NCBI RefSeq assembly: GCF_014851395.1
Contig: NW_024041150.1
Span: forward strand, 12,362,137 to 12,426,136
From: Micropterus salmoides
Lineage: Eukaryota; Chordata; Actinopteri; Centrarchiformes; Centrarchidae
Length of the DNA stretch: 64,000 nt
Direction of reading: 5' to 3'
The notes under the pieces were generated by a model, which was not told the DNA's origin, made no database searches, and was given only the letters and a program-made list of their open reading frames with translations. Both the position numbers and the translations under genes were made by a program. This document shows positions 1 through 14,100 of this stretch, piece by piece (within the stretch, counting starts at the first letter, position 1; each line of letters opens with the position of its first letter).

Positions 1-461
1 TCAACCACACCCCTGACTTGTCTTATAAATGATACTTATTTTGAAAGATTTCAATAGTTGCCTTTTTGAAACTACTGTATAATGCAAGTGAACAAATCAA
101 TCACAGCCTGGATGGAGCAGGACATAATAAAAAGTGTGCTACAGTAAACTTTCCAAATGTTGTTATTATATTAACATATTGTTTTGCATAAATAGTTATG
201 ATTATTGGCAAGTTAGTAGCCTACTTAAAATTAAAGTTAGAGACTAACTACCATGTAGAACAACATTTTTCTTGCACAAAGTTAATGAATAAAAAACTGA
301 AAGAGAGAAGAGTGGTAAGCTAAATACTGTACTATTATATGAAATTATAATGAATATAGTAACATATAATTAACATATTAATATCAAACTAACAGTTTAC
401 TATTATATTAACAATATACTTTTAATATAATGTTATAATATACTAATACACTCATTTATAC

Positions 462-620
462 CAGCTCCTCCTCCAGGTTGTGGATAGGGCCCCTGTAGCA
501 GGCAGATGCCATTGTGACAATATGTGCTCCTCCTGAGAGCAACATGTTCCCCTTGTTCTGTTTTACATCTGTTTTACTAAAGTTGTTGTTATAGAAATGC
601 ACACAGAGATCAGCTTTACG
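462..620 (-). other. possible isolated coding fragment, unknown
   Basis: Minus-strand reading from about 620 down to 462 gives a protein-like stretch containing KTDVKQNKGNMLLSGGAHIV and ending in HNLEEEL, directly followed by a GTATAA that could be a splice donor. Codon use and composition look less random than the surrounding AT-rich DNA. I do not recognise the family and see no convincing upstream exon. It could be an exon of a gene beyond the left edge, a processed fragment or chance. Confidence 0.2.
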
Positions 621-2902
621 ATGCAGACAGCAGTTGTTGATTGCAAATGTTTGTGCTACACTACCATCACTCAATTTATTCTCAAGTTTTGTTCCCTTCT
701 GGCCTATTTGAATTATGTTGTATTTATACAGTGGTCGATCGAAGTTATCACAAACAAAGAGTGTTTAGTTTTACAGTCTCAATCTATTTAATGATAAACG
801 TAAGTTAAAAGTGCGTTGTGTAGTTTTTGAGGCTTCTAGCTGTAAGATTTTGGATTGCAACCAACAGTCCACCCTTACATATTTATGCCTGAAAATAAAT
901 TACAACTGTGTCAGGTAGTTATCAACTGGTCTGCGTTTGCTGGCAAACTAACATTATCTAGTTTGAACCAACTAAAACACAAATCACACTGTGTTTCACA
1001 TGATTTGCAGTAATGTTGCACACATAAAAGCCGTGGCCGATATAAGGCAATAGATTTTCGCAGGAAATCCAACCAGTCCTTCACATAGAAAACAGTAGGC
1101 TTAAACAGGCTGTTATATACAACTGAGAAAGTTGGTGAATGGCTCAATGTTTAGGTGAGGTTACAACCTGGTCACACATAGGCAATAAAATGTTATAAAT
1201 ATGTTTAAATTCCTTTTAAAAACTCCACAATTCCCCTTTTAAAGGTGTGAGGCTGACTTTACCGGTTACAGCTCAGTAGTGGCGCAGCAGTTTTAAAATA
1301 TGTTGAAAAGGTCTTGAAAAAGGTTTTAAAAGGTATTGAATTTTACTTCAGGATTCCTGTATATACCCTGATAACATCACTCTGTTGTTGTACTGTACCA
1401 TTACCTGAATACCAGCTTCGATTTGAAAATTCATGATACTTTCTTCCCCTCCCTTCTTTTTTTTTTTTTTTTTTAGAACCTCTCCACAAAGAAGTCCAGA
1501 GCCTGGCGTTTATTGATGTGGTGTCCAAGCTGAGGGCTCACGAAAACAAAACGGTATCACACCAGGCGTCGCTCACGGAGCAGCGATTAACTGCCCAGAG
1601 CTAAATGACTGTGTTCAACCCCAACCACATCCATCCACCCTGCCTGAACACCTAATCACCCAATGACTCCTCATGACTGCTCTCCCCTGTGCCCCATCGT
1701 CACGTGCCAAGGTACCATGTCTCGTTAACTGCCAGCCAGACATACAGTCGTGTCTCTGCCCCTGACCCTCCGCCCTGCCCTCCGCCCTGCCCTCCTCCAC
1801 TAGGGTTAGACTGATGCCGATTTGGATTACTTAAATATACAAATCCTAAAAGAGTTTGCCCAGAATTTGATACTTGACAGTGGGGGAAAGCCTCTGAAAC
1901 CGTTTTTAGTCTACTGTGGACACCAGAACTCTCCTCTGAAAGCCATAATAATGAGATTTATTTAGGTGGGTTAGCAGGTCCTTAGGCAGGGTGAGACAGG
2001 TTGCATTTCAGGCTTTACAGACTAACACCCCTTAAATGTTCTCGAGGTAGTCACTGTTGACTTACTCGTCTATCTATTATTTTTATTTGAAATAAACTGA
2101 TACATCAGTCTAACCCTGGTCCCCACATCTACTTGTGCATGCATCTTCTGCTACAAGTAGCTCCACAGGAGCTGAGGCACCATAAACAGCCTAACGCAAT
2201 AGATAAGAGACAACACTCTTCTACGACCATAGCTGTGATGCCATCCGCCGGTAATCCACCAGAGAAAAATGTGCACAAAAGAACAAAAAAAAACCCCTCT
2301 CCCTATTGTGGTTTTTCTTTCATTTTGAAGAAAAGCAGCCATCCATGATGTGCCCAGTCGTGTCCCATGTAGCTAAAGTATAAATTGACTAGAAACTGTG
2401 CATGTTTTAGTCCTGAAGGTGTGACGGTGTTCATTTCACCTCTCCACCGCTCCTCTCATACTCCAAAGTACAGCCTGCCCTTCCTCCACTGACACCTCTA
2501 GTCTTGTACACTCCTTTTTTTGCAACGGTTCTTTAAGACTTGGATCTAGAGATTTTATGAGATTTTTAATTCTACAGTTGTCCAAACACATTCCCCCTGC
2601 TCCAACAGCTGTACAGTGACGTTAGAGGCCCCACAAGTCTCCACCCCATCGCTGAAAGAGAATCATGTAAGAAGCAGGTGAGGCAAACACAGAGAACAGG
2701 GCTGTAGTCAAGTCTCCCTTTGTTAGTCGAGTCAAGTTCAGCTCCAAGACTGAACACAGCAAGTCAGGACCACAATACGGAACTGATAGTGTGTCTGTCC
2801 CTGTGCAAATATACTGCAATGCTTAATGCTGATTGTTGGAAATACAAACTAATCATATGGTAGGCTATCTCCTTGGTGACCTATAGGGTGGGAAAAACAA
2901 TG

Positions 2903-3110
2903 TCAGGGGGGTGCAAAGTAAAACAAAAGTGTGATTTAGTATGAACAAGAAAGGTCTCCTCCATTCAAGTCAATACAAAACATGTAAAATCAAAGATGGC
3001 GGAGATGTCTTTTTCGCAAAATCATTGATTTCAAATGAAATGAAGGAGACTTTTCTTGGTCAGACAAAATCATGTTTGCGATCACGTTTTGTGACTTTGC
3101 ACCCTCCTTA
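2903..3110. repeat. foldback MITE-like element
   Basis: The left arm begins near 2905 with ggggggtgcaaagtaaaac. The right arm near 3085-3110 reads gttttgtgactttgcaccct, its imperfect inverse complement. The similarity continues inward (aagaaaggtctcctccatt against the inverse of aatgaaggagacttttctt), giving arms of about 75 bp around a short centre. This is the form of a small non-autonomous DNA transposon. Exact ends and target duplication could not be fixed. Confidence 0.55.
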
Positions 3111-6100
3111 TAGTTGCTAAGAAGATTGCCTATTTAACATCAATTTAGTCAATGCAGAATATACATATAAATATCTTGTTTGTAGCACTGCGCTACAAGA
3201 TAAAAAATGTATCCAAAATATTTTTGGATGGAGGAAACGGTGGAGTAAGCTATGAAGAGCAGCCACGAAGAAGACACGCGTTAAAGTCAAAATAGGCAGA
3301 GACTAAGAAGTCAGTACTGAAGTACTACAGCTTAGGTTCAACATTCACTCCGTGATCTGTTCTAACCATAGACTGTATATAAAGCATAAACCCCCCCCTC
3401 CATGTTAGCAGCCAAACTTAAAAAACAATCAGTTTGTACAGTGGTGGGAGGAAGCATCTTTAAATACAGTCTGCGGTTGTAACACACACTAGTGCCCCCA
3501 AAAATCACAAAACTAATTTTACAGTACGAAATAAAGCTGACACCTCTCCTACGCGTGTGTACAGTTTCTGTGTGTGTGTTGTGAATGCGCTGCTTGGGAT
3601 CTGCAGCGTGGAGCAGCGTGGATCTTGTTGAGGACGGTAACTGACTGCAGACACTGAACTGTCGCTGTATATGTGCTGTTTAAATCCCCAACCGGCACCA
3701 CCCCCTCCAGAGGACAGGTCTCTCTTTATGTACATGGACAGTTGGTTCTTCTACTCTAAGAAATATCTGCTAACGTGCACATCTCAGCATGTCCGACACT
3801 GTACCGACACTCTGTTAACATGCCACGGTGTGTTTGCTGGTCTGGGCCCACGCTTTTTTTTAAAAGGTATGAATGGTTATTTATCAGATTTGTGCTCTTC
3901 TAAAGACACATGCCAGTGAAGATGTATCCATAGTAACTGCGTAAAATACTATAAACTTAAATGTTTGTTGTAAATGTCATGAGTTGTACATTTGGAGGAT
4001 TGTAACTCAGCAGATAATTAAAAGATGATAGCTGGTGACGGCTCATGTCTTTATTTCTACTTTGTGTCAGTGAAGTGTGGTAGAATTCAAACCAAACACA
4101 GAATGGCTAGCATATAACAAAATAAAAAAATACCTAGGCTGTCGCTTTTTCAAAATATCGATCAATTCAAGCTTGATCCTAAACTACTTTGTAGAATTGA
4201 GCAACACATTCTCAAACCCAACTCGTCATATATGGACACTTGCTCAAGACCCCATGGCATCACTTTTTAACACCCTGGTTACCCTTTAGTGTCATTTTTG
4301 CACATGTAATCAAGTAAACAATTATAAATATGCAATGGCTGGTTAGACTTTCAAAATAACCCATAACCCTCCTTTATGAAGCAAATTCATGAAGTCCAAG
4401 AATACGTAACAGGTCTAGACCGTACTCTTTGAAGTGCGTCTCTGCTTACTTTACGTTGTACAACGGCGTATTAGTGCCATTGTATGATTTTTTTTAAAAT
4501 TACAGAACGTTTGGAGAAAAACCTGTGAAAAGTCGTACATTTATAAGACAAAACTCAGCTATTCTTCGATTAAAGTGGTGAATTTATAAGAAGAAACTCG
4601 CAAATTTACAAGACAAAAACTCATGTAATAACTTACCAAAGGCTCATCTAAGCTACTTTCACCAACCAGTATTATGAGATACTTTTATTCTGTTCAAAGA
4701 CCAAAAGCATAAAAAACTGGGGAACAGCACAGACTCTGATCTGAAAAGAACTTAGAAAACATTATTTTCCCCTGTAAATTTTAGACTTAATAATCTCAGA
4801 GAATATTCAAGTTTTTTTCTGGTATATTTACCACTTCAATCTGAGGAATTCGGAGTTGTTGTTTTTTGACATTACTGTCCACTCTGGCTCCGTAATTGTT
4901 TTTTATTTTTTTTGTTTTATTGTATTTTAAGCTATAAAGGTCTTAATACGCTGCTGTTGACTTTGCAATTACATCATCAACTTAATTTCTTTTTTGGTCA
5001 AAACACAATTTGTTTTCTGTGGTGTTGAATTCAAAATGCTTCAGTGTCATCTATTTACTATGTTTCTTCCATTACGCGTTAGTGAAGCGATAGCAGCACG
5101 GTATGCAAAAGATGTAGGAGTTGTAAGTGTAAGTGTTTGGATTTTGAATTTAGATGACCAGATCCAGATTGAATATATTTTCCCCCACATTCAAATGGTA
5201 GTTTGCATTTCAACTGGTTTAATCATCATGTGTTCATGTCTATGTCCTCTTTATAAAACATGTCCTGTTGTACACACAAGGCTTTTCAGGGATCCAATTG
5301 TCTGGAATAAACAGAATTCAGACTCATTTGTATCAGCAGCGACAGACGCCAAAGATGTCCACAGACACTGACAGATGATGTGTGGGAAGTGCAATGCATA
5401 AACAAATCAGTGTCAAAATATGGACCAAAAAAACACTTTAAAGACTCAAGAATGCAAGAGAGAAAAGAATCAACATTTTGTCACCTTTATTAATTAATTT
5501 GACTTAATATTAAAACCAGTCCAATTTTAACAGGACATGAGACAGGTAAATTAGAGGAGGTAGTACCATTACAATGTTTGTGGGATTTACTGTGATCATC
5601 TAAACAATCGTTGAAAGCAGTACAGGTAGTGATGAGTGAGAGGCCTGTACAGCAACACCTCAGAGCATTTTACAACCTCCTAAACCTGCTGCATAAACTC
5701 TATCTGTAGTGACAAATCTGCTTCAGTAGGACTGAATGTTTTGCGAGTTCTAAAACCAAATCAAATGTACAGTAAATATTGTTAATCCCTTTTTACGTAG
5801 CACACAAGTCACACTTTCAGAATGCATCCCACAATATCAAGCTGGACAGGCCGAGGAGACATACTTAAAAATACTGCAAATACTTTGCTACAAATAAAAC
5901 AAGTGATGCATGCTTGGAGCAATGAATCACTTTAAAACAGCAAAAGAAACACCGATTAAAATCAACATCTGAACACTTAGCTTTTTCAAATTCCAGATTT
6001 AATCTCTTAAATCTCAAATATTTTCTTCATTCAATACTGTGCATACTGATCAGATCAGCGTCAAAAATGTGGAAAAAGTGAAAATATGAGGTGTTAGTAT

Positions 6101-6959
6101 GAGAAAACCATGTACGGTGTCCAAAAATGCCCATCTCCCGAAATGGTCTGTTAAAATTTTCAGATCCACACCAAAGACAAATGACTCGTTGCTCTAACCA
6201 CCACACTTTGTGAAACCCGAGGAGTAACATAACCTCGTGGTGACGGTTATAAGCAACATGTGAAATGAAATGACAGTTGGGGGTATTAGCTACATACATT
6301 TTGTGGTCATACGTCATGCATATGAGGACACGAACACGCTTTTCCCCACATTTATCCAGACCTTTTCAAGTCTCCAAAATGAAAAAAAAGGTGCAATTTA
6401 CTCTCAGAACTGTCTAAGAATGACAATGACTTCTTCCTATGGGATGTAGTGTAATAAGCCAAAGTTTCCAATACCTGTGCTAGCGCTGATATTATACTTG
6501 GGTACAATTGTCAAAACCTTTCTTTTTCAGTGTCTTACTTTGAGAAATATAAACTCTTTAAAAAAAAAAATCTAATAGAAAGGAGTTCAGCTTTAAATCC
6601 CCTCTTCATATTCATCATTCTTCCTGACCAAAGTGGTTGAGAAGAAATCACTTTGTAGCATGACTCCAATGTAAGAAATGTATGAAAAACTACTGTCCTC
6701 GTTTTGTGCAAGAATGCAGTCAAAGTATAGCTGAAGCTAACATGAAGCTTTAGCAGTATGTTAGCCAAACAGCATATGTATCTTCCAAAGTTGGGATGTT
6801 TTTAGTTACTGGGACAAAACACCAGCAGTAAATAAGGTAGATTTAATCATCACATTACAACAAGTTTGTAAAATGAAATGCAGTTAGTAGTTCCCTTCTG
6901 CTACAAAGCAGGGTGGTAAACAGAAATAAACTATTTTGCATGGAGCAGTGCTGAGGATG

Positions 6960-7290
6960 AATTTGAATTTAGTCCCACAGCTTGGGGCAAAAAAAAAAAG
7001 CTGCTCTGCAGTCTGCTGTTACAACAGCAGATACTTCTGTATTTCTTGCCAGAAGGCAGCAGGGGGAACAGGCTGTGTCTTTTAATATCCTCTGGGCTCT
7101 GCAGGCACCTCACCTCACCGATATCACTGATGCTCAGGAGATGGGTACCAGTGATCTTCTGAGCAGTTTTAGTCACCCGCTGCAGAGCCCTCCGGTCCTG
7201 GGCCGTGCACATCCCATGTTAGTGATGTTTCCAGTCAGGATGCTTTCTATTGCTCCTCTGTAAAAGCTCAAGAACTTGGCGTGGGCATTA
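6960..7290 (-). mobile_element. LINE ORF2 C-terminal fragment
   Basis: Read on the minus strand, the sequence encodes FYRGAIESILTGNIT followed after a small frame break by CTAQDRRALQRVTKTAQKIT and later FPLLPSGKKYRSI. These resemble the C-terminal tail of teleost non-LTR retrotransposon polymerase proteins. There is no reverse transcriptase core, so it is a 5'-truncated, degraded copy. I did not assign a clade. Confidence 0.6.
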
Positions 7291-9090
7291 TGTTAAACCT
7301 AAATATGACTGCCCAGACAAAGTAGTCACTAGTTGATTTGGCTAACTTCAACTGTTAAAGCCTCACATTTGCTTCAGCTTTGAGCTCTGGAAAGCATTTT
7401 CACATGGATATCATGTAGTCACACTACAACGTGATAGTTTCACAGCCAGTATTGAGAGGAGGAATGATTAAAGCAACTAAACTGCTTCCGCACAGACGGC
7501 ATCATAATATTAATTTTATTGTACTGAAATAGACTTGACGAAATTTGAACCTATCCATAGAGCTAAACACAAGTAGCCGTTCTCCCAAGTAACATAACCA
7601 AACATGAACTGAAAAATAACTCAGTTGATATCCGATTTAAGTATCTGGACACACATGCATTGCCATAGTTCACTGGGCTCTGTGCAACACACACATAGCA
7701 GTCAATACCAAAAATGTATTGACGTTTGATACCCAGACCTAAATATGATGCCATTACACATTCAACCATGGTTCTGAGAATTTGTAGCACACAATGGAGC
7801 TACCTAGTGTTAGTGGGAAACACAATACTCCATCACTAAATTAACTATGATACCTTAGTCCATTAGTTAAGTAGAAACACATTATGCTAAACAGTGGAAG
7901 TCATTTGTGGTCATCGCCTCTTTAATGCTGGATGAGTTCGAATCGGATTTCCTCAGTTGGTTACTTTCACAATTTAGCTGTCCCTTGCAAGTTCTCCAAC
8001 ATTGCCTACCCCAGCTTTAAATGGGTATTTATATAGCTGAAGAAGTCATGGTGGAAAACACAAAAATCCTAAAAGGGTTATTTTGAGAAAAAAAAGGATA
8101 TCCTGCTTTTACTTCAAAACCAGCGCCCATTTCCTGACTTTCAGGGACTTTCGTGACATGGCCCACCACAGCCTCAGTCCTGGGCAAGTGGTGGAAAGAT
8201 ACATAAAGCAAGCACTGAACTTTATAACAGATCTGCAGTTTCTTGTACACAAGTATTTCACAGTCCTACATGATGGTTGTAGCAATGGAGCGTTATTTCC
8301 ACAGTGAAAAATACCAATCTAATATCAAAAAGATGTATCAAAACTCCTACTCTACACGTAGCTATTAAAAACTGGAGCAATGTGACAATCTGCATGTAGT
8401 GCATGTTTAACCATCCTCGCCGACGTTTTACAGTAGTCACACAGTGTTATATACAGAGGATTTCACATATTAGTGCCTTGAAAAAAGGTGCTGGGTCCGA
8501 GAACAAAATGGTGCAGGTGATCGGTGAAGTCCTCTGTTCAAGGAGGCGTGTTCAAAGACCTGGAGCTGACAAAATAAAATGAACAAAATCTAATGAACAT
8601 TATTTTCCATTTTCATGTGATCCTGTTAAACACTGAATTTCACCTATAGAAAATTAAAATGTTACCTGTTAGAAGTGAAATGCTGCTTCAGCATTAGGTA
8701 AAGAAACTGGAAGAGAGAAAACAGAACACTAAATCATCTGCTTATTAACAAGGCTAAACACCCCTGTGTGCTTCAACTGTTTAACACGAAAAGTTCAGAA
8801 CACGACAGAAAGCAGAACATTGTTAAGGAGTTGTTAAGGGTTAGATTGGGAATGCTGGGAAAACAGTTTCTTGCAAAGGATCAGCGGTCTCAACTAAAGG
8901 CTGGAGAGAGAAGAATGTCTTCAGTTGGACAAAGTCACAGCGAACAGACAGCGGAAGAAACAAAGGAGTGTTGTCTATGTCACAGGACTCAATCTCTACA
9001 GCTCGTAGGAAGATGGAGGAATCGACACACAATCACACTGAAAACTATGTTTTGATTTGTCACTGACTTCTATGATTTCAAGACTCAAGT

Positions 9091-9540
9091 TAGGGCTGGG
9101 CCATATGGCCAAAAATGTTATCATGATAAAAAATTTCAATATCTAATTATCATGATAAATGTCAAATGATTATTTCTATCAAGTTAAAAGGCTGATTTTT
9201 GCTGTTTGAAGAAATCAGATGGTTAGTTGTGGTTTTAAACTGTTCTTTATGGTCAGAACATGACAAACACTTGGCAAATAGTGGATCACTTAAAAAAAAT
9301 CTGCGGAAGAACATTCAAAACAGTTAAAATATATATTTTTTTAATTATATGCTTGAGTAAAATTAAGTAAAATCTTTTCTGTCCCTTTTTCTCAACAAAA
9401 TAAATATCTTAATGGAAAAAACAAGTGCTATTTTGTTCATGATTCAAATGAATTCAACATTTATTGACGATATACTGAACTTTTGTTATATTGTTATTGA
9501 GTATATTGCAATAATTATCATTATTTATTGCCCAGCCCTA
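9091..9540. mobile_element. hAT-type MITE, copy 1
   Basis: The left end reads tagggctgggccatatgg and the right end ttgcccagcccta, forming terminal inverted repeats. The element is bounded by a perfect 8-bp target duplication, ACTCAAGT, at 9083-9090 and 9541-9548. An 8-bp duplication with short inverted termini is the hallmark of hAT elements. The interior is AT-rich and non-coding. Related copies lie at 19424-19842 and 54635-54974. Confidence 0.85.
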
Positions 9541-10107
9541 ACTCAAGTGCATTTTTACTAGCATTTCAATAAGTTCACTCCAACACAGTCCAAATTTCCC
9601 AAAGGTCCAAATTCAGATTTTGACTTAAAGATATGGAAATTCAACAAATTAAACACAATCGCAAATTCACTTGAACAACAACCACAAGGTCTTGATAGTT
9701 CTTTCTGTAAAACCAACCCTCATTAATCTGAGAACAGTTGGAAATCTATTGAAATGAGAATGCAATATTTTCCTGCTGTGTCTGATCTTAAGCTTTTAAA
9801 AGGATAATGGCCTATTCACATTACAGCGGGAAAACAGGGTCTTGCGCTGGGCGTACAGTCTCTACTGATCTGCAACTCCCAGTGATGCTGTACTACGTGG
9901 TGCCACCTCAGCCACAGTGCTAATGTTGGATAACAGCATTTCACAGACTCAAACCAATGCTAGCTGCATGTGGATATTTTCACTTTCAGCTCACCGCGGA
10001 CATACACGCAGGGCTATCATAACAACCCAATACAGTAATGGAGGAGACAGCGCAAGAGCTATTGTTCCACGCTAATGTGAATATGGGCCTTAATCCTACA
10101 GAATTAT

Positions 10108-10152
10108 ATTAGTGTGATTGAACTATAATGGCTATAGTTCAATCACACTAAT
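10108..10152. repeat. perfect hairpin, 20-bp arms
   Basis: Left arm 10108-10127 (attagtgtgattgaactata) and right arm 10133-10152 are exact inverse complements around a 5-nt loop (atggc). It lies in non-coding DNA with no recognisable terminal repeats or target duplication. Confidence 0.9.
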
Positions 10153-11563
10153 TCTAAAAATTAAATCCTTTATAAATGAGCATACAAAAAGGAGTACAGA
10201 AAAACAACCTGTCGAGATGCTAGTTTTCAGGCACACACAGCTTAATTTACACTTCTTAACCTATAATATGCTCTCATTTCTGCTACTTCGTCAGATGTTC
10301 CAGATGTCAGAATGCAGGATATTTTGGCTGTGGTGGAAAGGTACCTTTTAACATGGAGTTTCATGTCAGAAAACATTTTCTGCGATTATGGTGTCAGCAG
10401 CAGTATACGCTGTCAGTGCTACACGGCACTGCTTCAAATGTTAAAAATACATTTTAAACATTACATGAACTTAAAGTGAAACACACACGGCAGCATCAGG
10501 ATACAAAATCCTGTCCTATTTCCTAGCATCGTCAAACGTCAGCCGTCCAGAAAAGTATTATTTTTATCACATTTGCTCTCTGAATCAACAACCTGACTTG
10601 CTCTGTCTGTATAGCGCCTCTGGTGTGCGCATAACTTGATGCAGCCAGTGTGTGTTGTACATTAGTTCATTGCAATATAACAGCAATATATGAATTTGTA
10701 TATCATTTTGATATAAACAAATAGTTGCTAAGCTATGGCTAGCTAACACTACTAAATACTGAAAATATATAAACGGGAAATGCTGCATGGAGAGCAAAGA
10801 GAGCAAGGTTTCATTTGTGTTTTTTTTTTACCTCTAGTGTGGAGTCTGGGGCGTGTCACTGGAGTAATTATAGACTGTTTTTAGTGTTTAGTTATAACAG
10901 TTCTAACAGTAGCAATATATAAAGCCATTATATGTTGGCGGGGGTCGTGTGTAGAATCAGAGTTCCTGTTACATTTACTATAGGATGCAACTCACTTAAT
11001 GCTTACACATCTTTGAATTTAAAATTAAAAAAGTTATATTTAAAAGTAATTTTTTTCATTTTGACATTTGACAACTATTTGACAACTAAATCATTTAAAG
11101 ACAAAAAAAAGAAATGCAATTATTAATTTGCAAATCATTGCCATCATGACATGTTCCCTGTTGAAACAGGTCCGTAAGGGGTCAATCTAATTGGTGTAAA
11201 CCAATAGGCTATTAGTTACAGAGAGAAAGGTGGTTAGAACTGATAGCATGAGTAGAAAGTGCGGTTGTTACATTTCTTGGTTACATTGTACACACACAAT
11301 GTTGTTGAGGCAAAGTCGGGATTTGAAGTGCCCATCTCATTGGATCTTTAATTTATTCACTGATTAAATTAAACAAAATTACTCCAGTGGCACGTTTTAA
11401 CCTTCTTAGCACAGTGTAAGGGTAGAATGAATATGCAACAGCTCCAAGTTTACAGATTTGGACCTTAAATGGAACACAACACCAAACAGAGATCACCCAC
11501 CAAAAGACAAAACAATGACCAAATGGATCCATCACACCCACCGGCTACAAACACACATACAGC

Positions 11564-11582
11564 GTGTGTGTGTGTGTGTGTC
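11564..11582. repeat. (GT)n microsatellite
   Basis: A short uninterrupted GT run in non-coding DNA. Confidence 0.85.
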
Positions 11583-12599
11583 TCATGAGTAGTAAGCCGA
11601 TGCTTTCTTGCTGGAGTGTGGTGGGAGTCGACGCATGGAGAGAGGGGGGGGCACCCTGATGAAGCATGGAGGAGGAAGAATGAGGTGGGAGGTGAGTTTT
11701 GGCACTGTGATGGTAAAGCTCAGTAACCGTCCTGCCTTTACTCCCCTCAGCCTGCTAGGGGATGACTGCTGACAGAACTCAAACATCTTATTGTAACAAA
11801 GAAAAACAGGCTGGATAAGAAGCTGCTAACACTATGCTCTCTTTCTAGCTGTAGTTATTTATCTTTGTCTAGCATTTGTTATTTTCAAGGATGACCTGTG
11901 TCAAGAGTCCCTAGTCAAAATTGCATATTTGTCATTTATTCATTTTATTCTAATTTTCAGTGTTTAATGCTATTTACATTCTTACATTCCTTGCTCCTTG
12001 TTGAGACCCTGAAGTCTCAAAAGACTATATCTTTTTAATCAATTTAGACCAGGATGTACTGCAAACTGGATAATAGTAGTGCCACAAGATACAGATGTTA
12101 TGCTAATAAGATAATAACTTGGGCACACGGGTTTATTATCTCACTACTTTGGGGGCTTTGTACTTTCCAGACCTAACTTCAAACCTTGAATCAAGCATTC
12201 GTTTTAGAGCCAAAACATACTTCAGACCATTCTTTTTTGATAATTATTAAAACTATTGTAAATGTCTTTTTCTTTCTTTAAAATATTCTAATGACCTTCT
12301 ACCTGCATCTAAGGGTTAAGAAATGATTTCCTCTCAGGGGAGGTGAGAAATGCCGGCTTCAGACTACACAATATCAGCCATATAATAGCCCAACCCGACA
12401 GAAGTAGGCTGAAGGAAAGGATAAAAGGCTTTGGGCATGACAATTGATGGTTTTATCCTGTGTTTTATTGTCAACGTCCCGACAGATGTCTATATATGAT
12501 GTCTTTCTTTATTTAAAGATGCCGTAGAATACTAATGTTCAGCTTCATACTTGTATTTAAGGATTTAGACAATGTTTACATGCTTTAATGTTTAAAAAA

Positions 12600-14100
12600 A
12601 CACACTGTCCATTGCTTCAGCACCTCTGTCTCAGTTTTTGCTCCTGTATCTTTAAGTCCCCCCTCCCTGAAAGCCCACTTGCTTCTGATTGGCCAACTTC
12701 CCCAAGCACAGAAAAGGGGCAGGGCCTAGCCACACCATGCTGAATCCGACTGAATCAAGGCCTGCTATGCGAGACCGACCTCACTGGTTACTGTAAAAAA
12801 TACTGTAAAAACACATCTTAATAACTTTACTCTCTGGTTTTACTGAAACTGGATCAGATTTGATGGCGAAAATATTGTGTGGTTTTCCTTCTGATGTCCT
12901 CCGGCTGCTCTGTTAACTACTGCTATCAGCAGCTGCTGCTAGCTACTCAGTTAGCTGTGCAGCTAGCCGTCCTATTGCTGATATCCTGGACTGGAAGCTA
13001 GGTGCTCCGGGGGTGTGTTGGTGTTTACACAGAAGCTTTGGACTGCTGGTTCAGCGCTAGCTGATCATAGAAGCTACCATTGTGGTAACTTCATAAATCA
13101 CAGAGCTGAAGCAGAGCAGCCAGAGGACATCAGAGGGAAAACACTACTTCCCTTTATAACAGTAAAGGCACTTTCTGTGAGACACTGAACAACCTCCAGC
13201 TCTGGCTCTATTGGTGCGTTCTATTTGACAGGGGAAGTCTGAATTTCTGAGTTCCAAGTCGAAATTTCAACTGCAATGCCCCCTTAAGTAAGATTTCTGA
13301 CTCGGAAAATCGAGAGAACCTCACAAACCCCGACCTTAAAATCCAAGATGGCTGCTCCTGGAATCAACAGTGGTGAAAGCTGCAGTAATACACTGTTTAT
13401 TGCACGTGTCTAACTTAAATCATTACTGTGTAATGCGTTGTTTTCAGCTGATATTGCTAACAAAGGCCAGAGGCATCCATCTTGGTTTTCTGAATCTCAA
13501 TCTGTTGTTTTACTGGAACGCCGTTCCCAGCTCCGACTTCCGAAGTAAATGGAACGCACAATATGAGCTTCTCTAGAATGTGGGCTGGTTTCTGTAAATT
13601 TTGCGGGCGTAATTACTAAAGATCTCAGATGTTACATAACATCTCGCCCTTGCTGGTATTCACCCACATTCGAATCTTGTGCATGCACGAGATTTACATA
13701 TGTAGGAGGAAACAATGGTGACTGAGGCTCATGGTATGTCAGCTCCATGGACAGAACCCTTTTATTCAACTATGCCAAGGTTAATACAGGTTTCCATTCT
13801 ACAGCACCTTTAAGGCTTTTTCCAACACAAACCCCTATACAGACCGCTCATACACACCGCTCCGGATGCCATGGTTTGTTTATGTTCTTGTTTCTGGAAG
13901 ATAGCCCCTAGCACCTCCTTCCCGAGGACATCACGCAGGTCGCAAAGATGGCTAGCTTTGATTGGTTGGGGTACCAACATGTAGTCTGTCATGTCGCTCG
14001 GCAAGAATATAATACTACTATAATCATCTAATCTGAAAAATATGGTGTAGTCTGAACCCGGCATAACAAGCAATGCCAAAGTACTTTACATTATTCACAG
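12600..14100. repeat. nested MITE-like repeats
   Basis: One unit at about 13210-13564 starts attggtgcgttctatttgac and ends with cttccgaagtaaatggaacg followed by cacaat, imperfect inverted termini enclosing foldback-like sequence. The flanks (12.6-13.2 kb and 13.56-14.1 kb) look like other dispersed teleost repeat material. No intact coding sequence is present. Confidence 0.45.

Noticed and set aside
4994..5371. A 125-codon open frame
   Set aside because: No start context, domain, codon bias or flanking splice structure; composition matches the surrounding AT-rich DNA.
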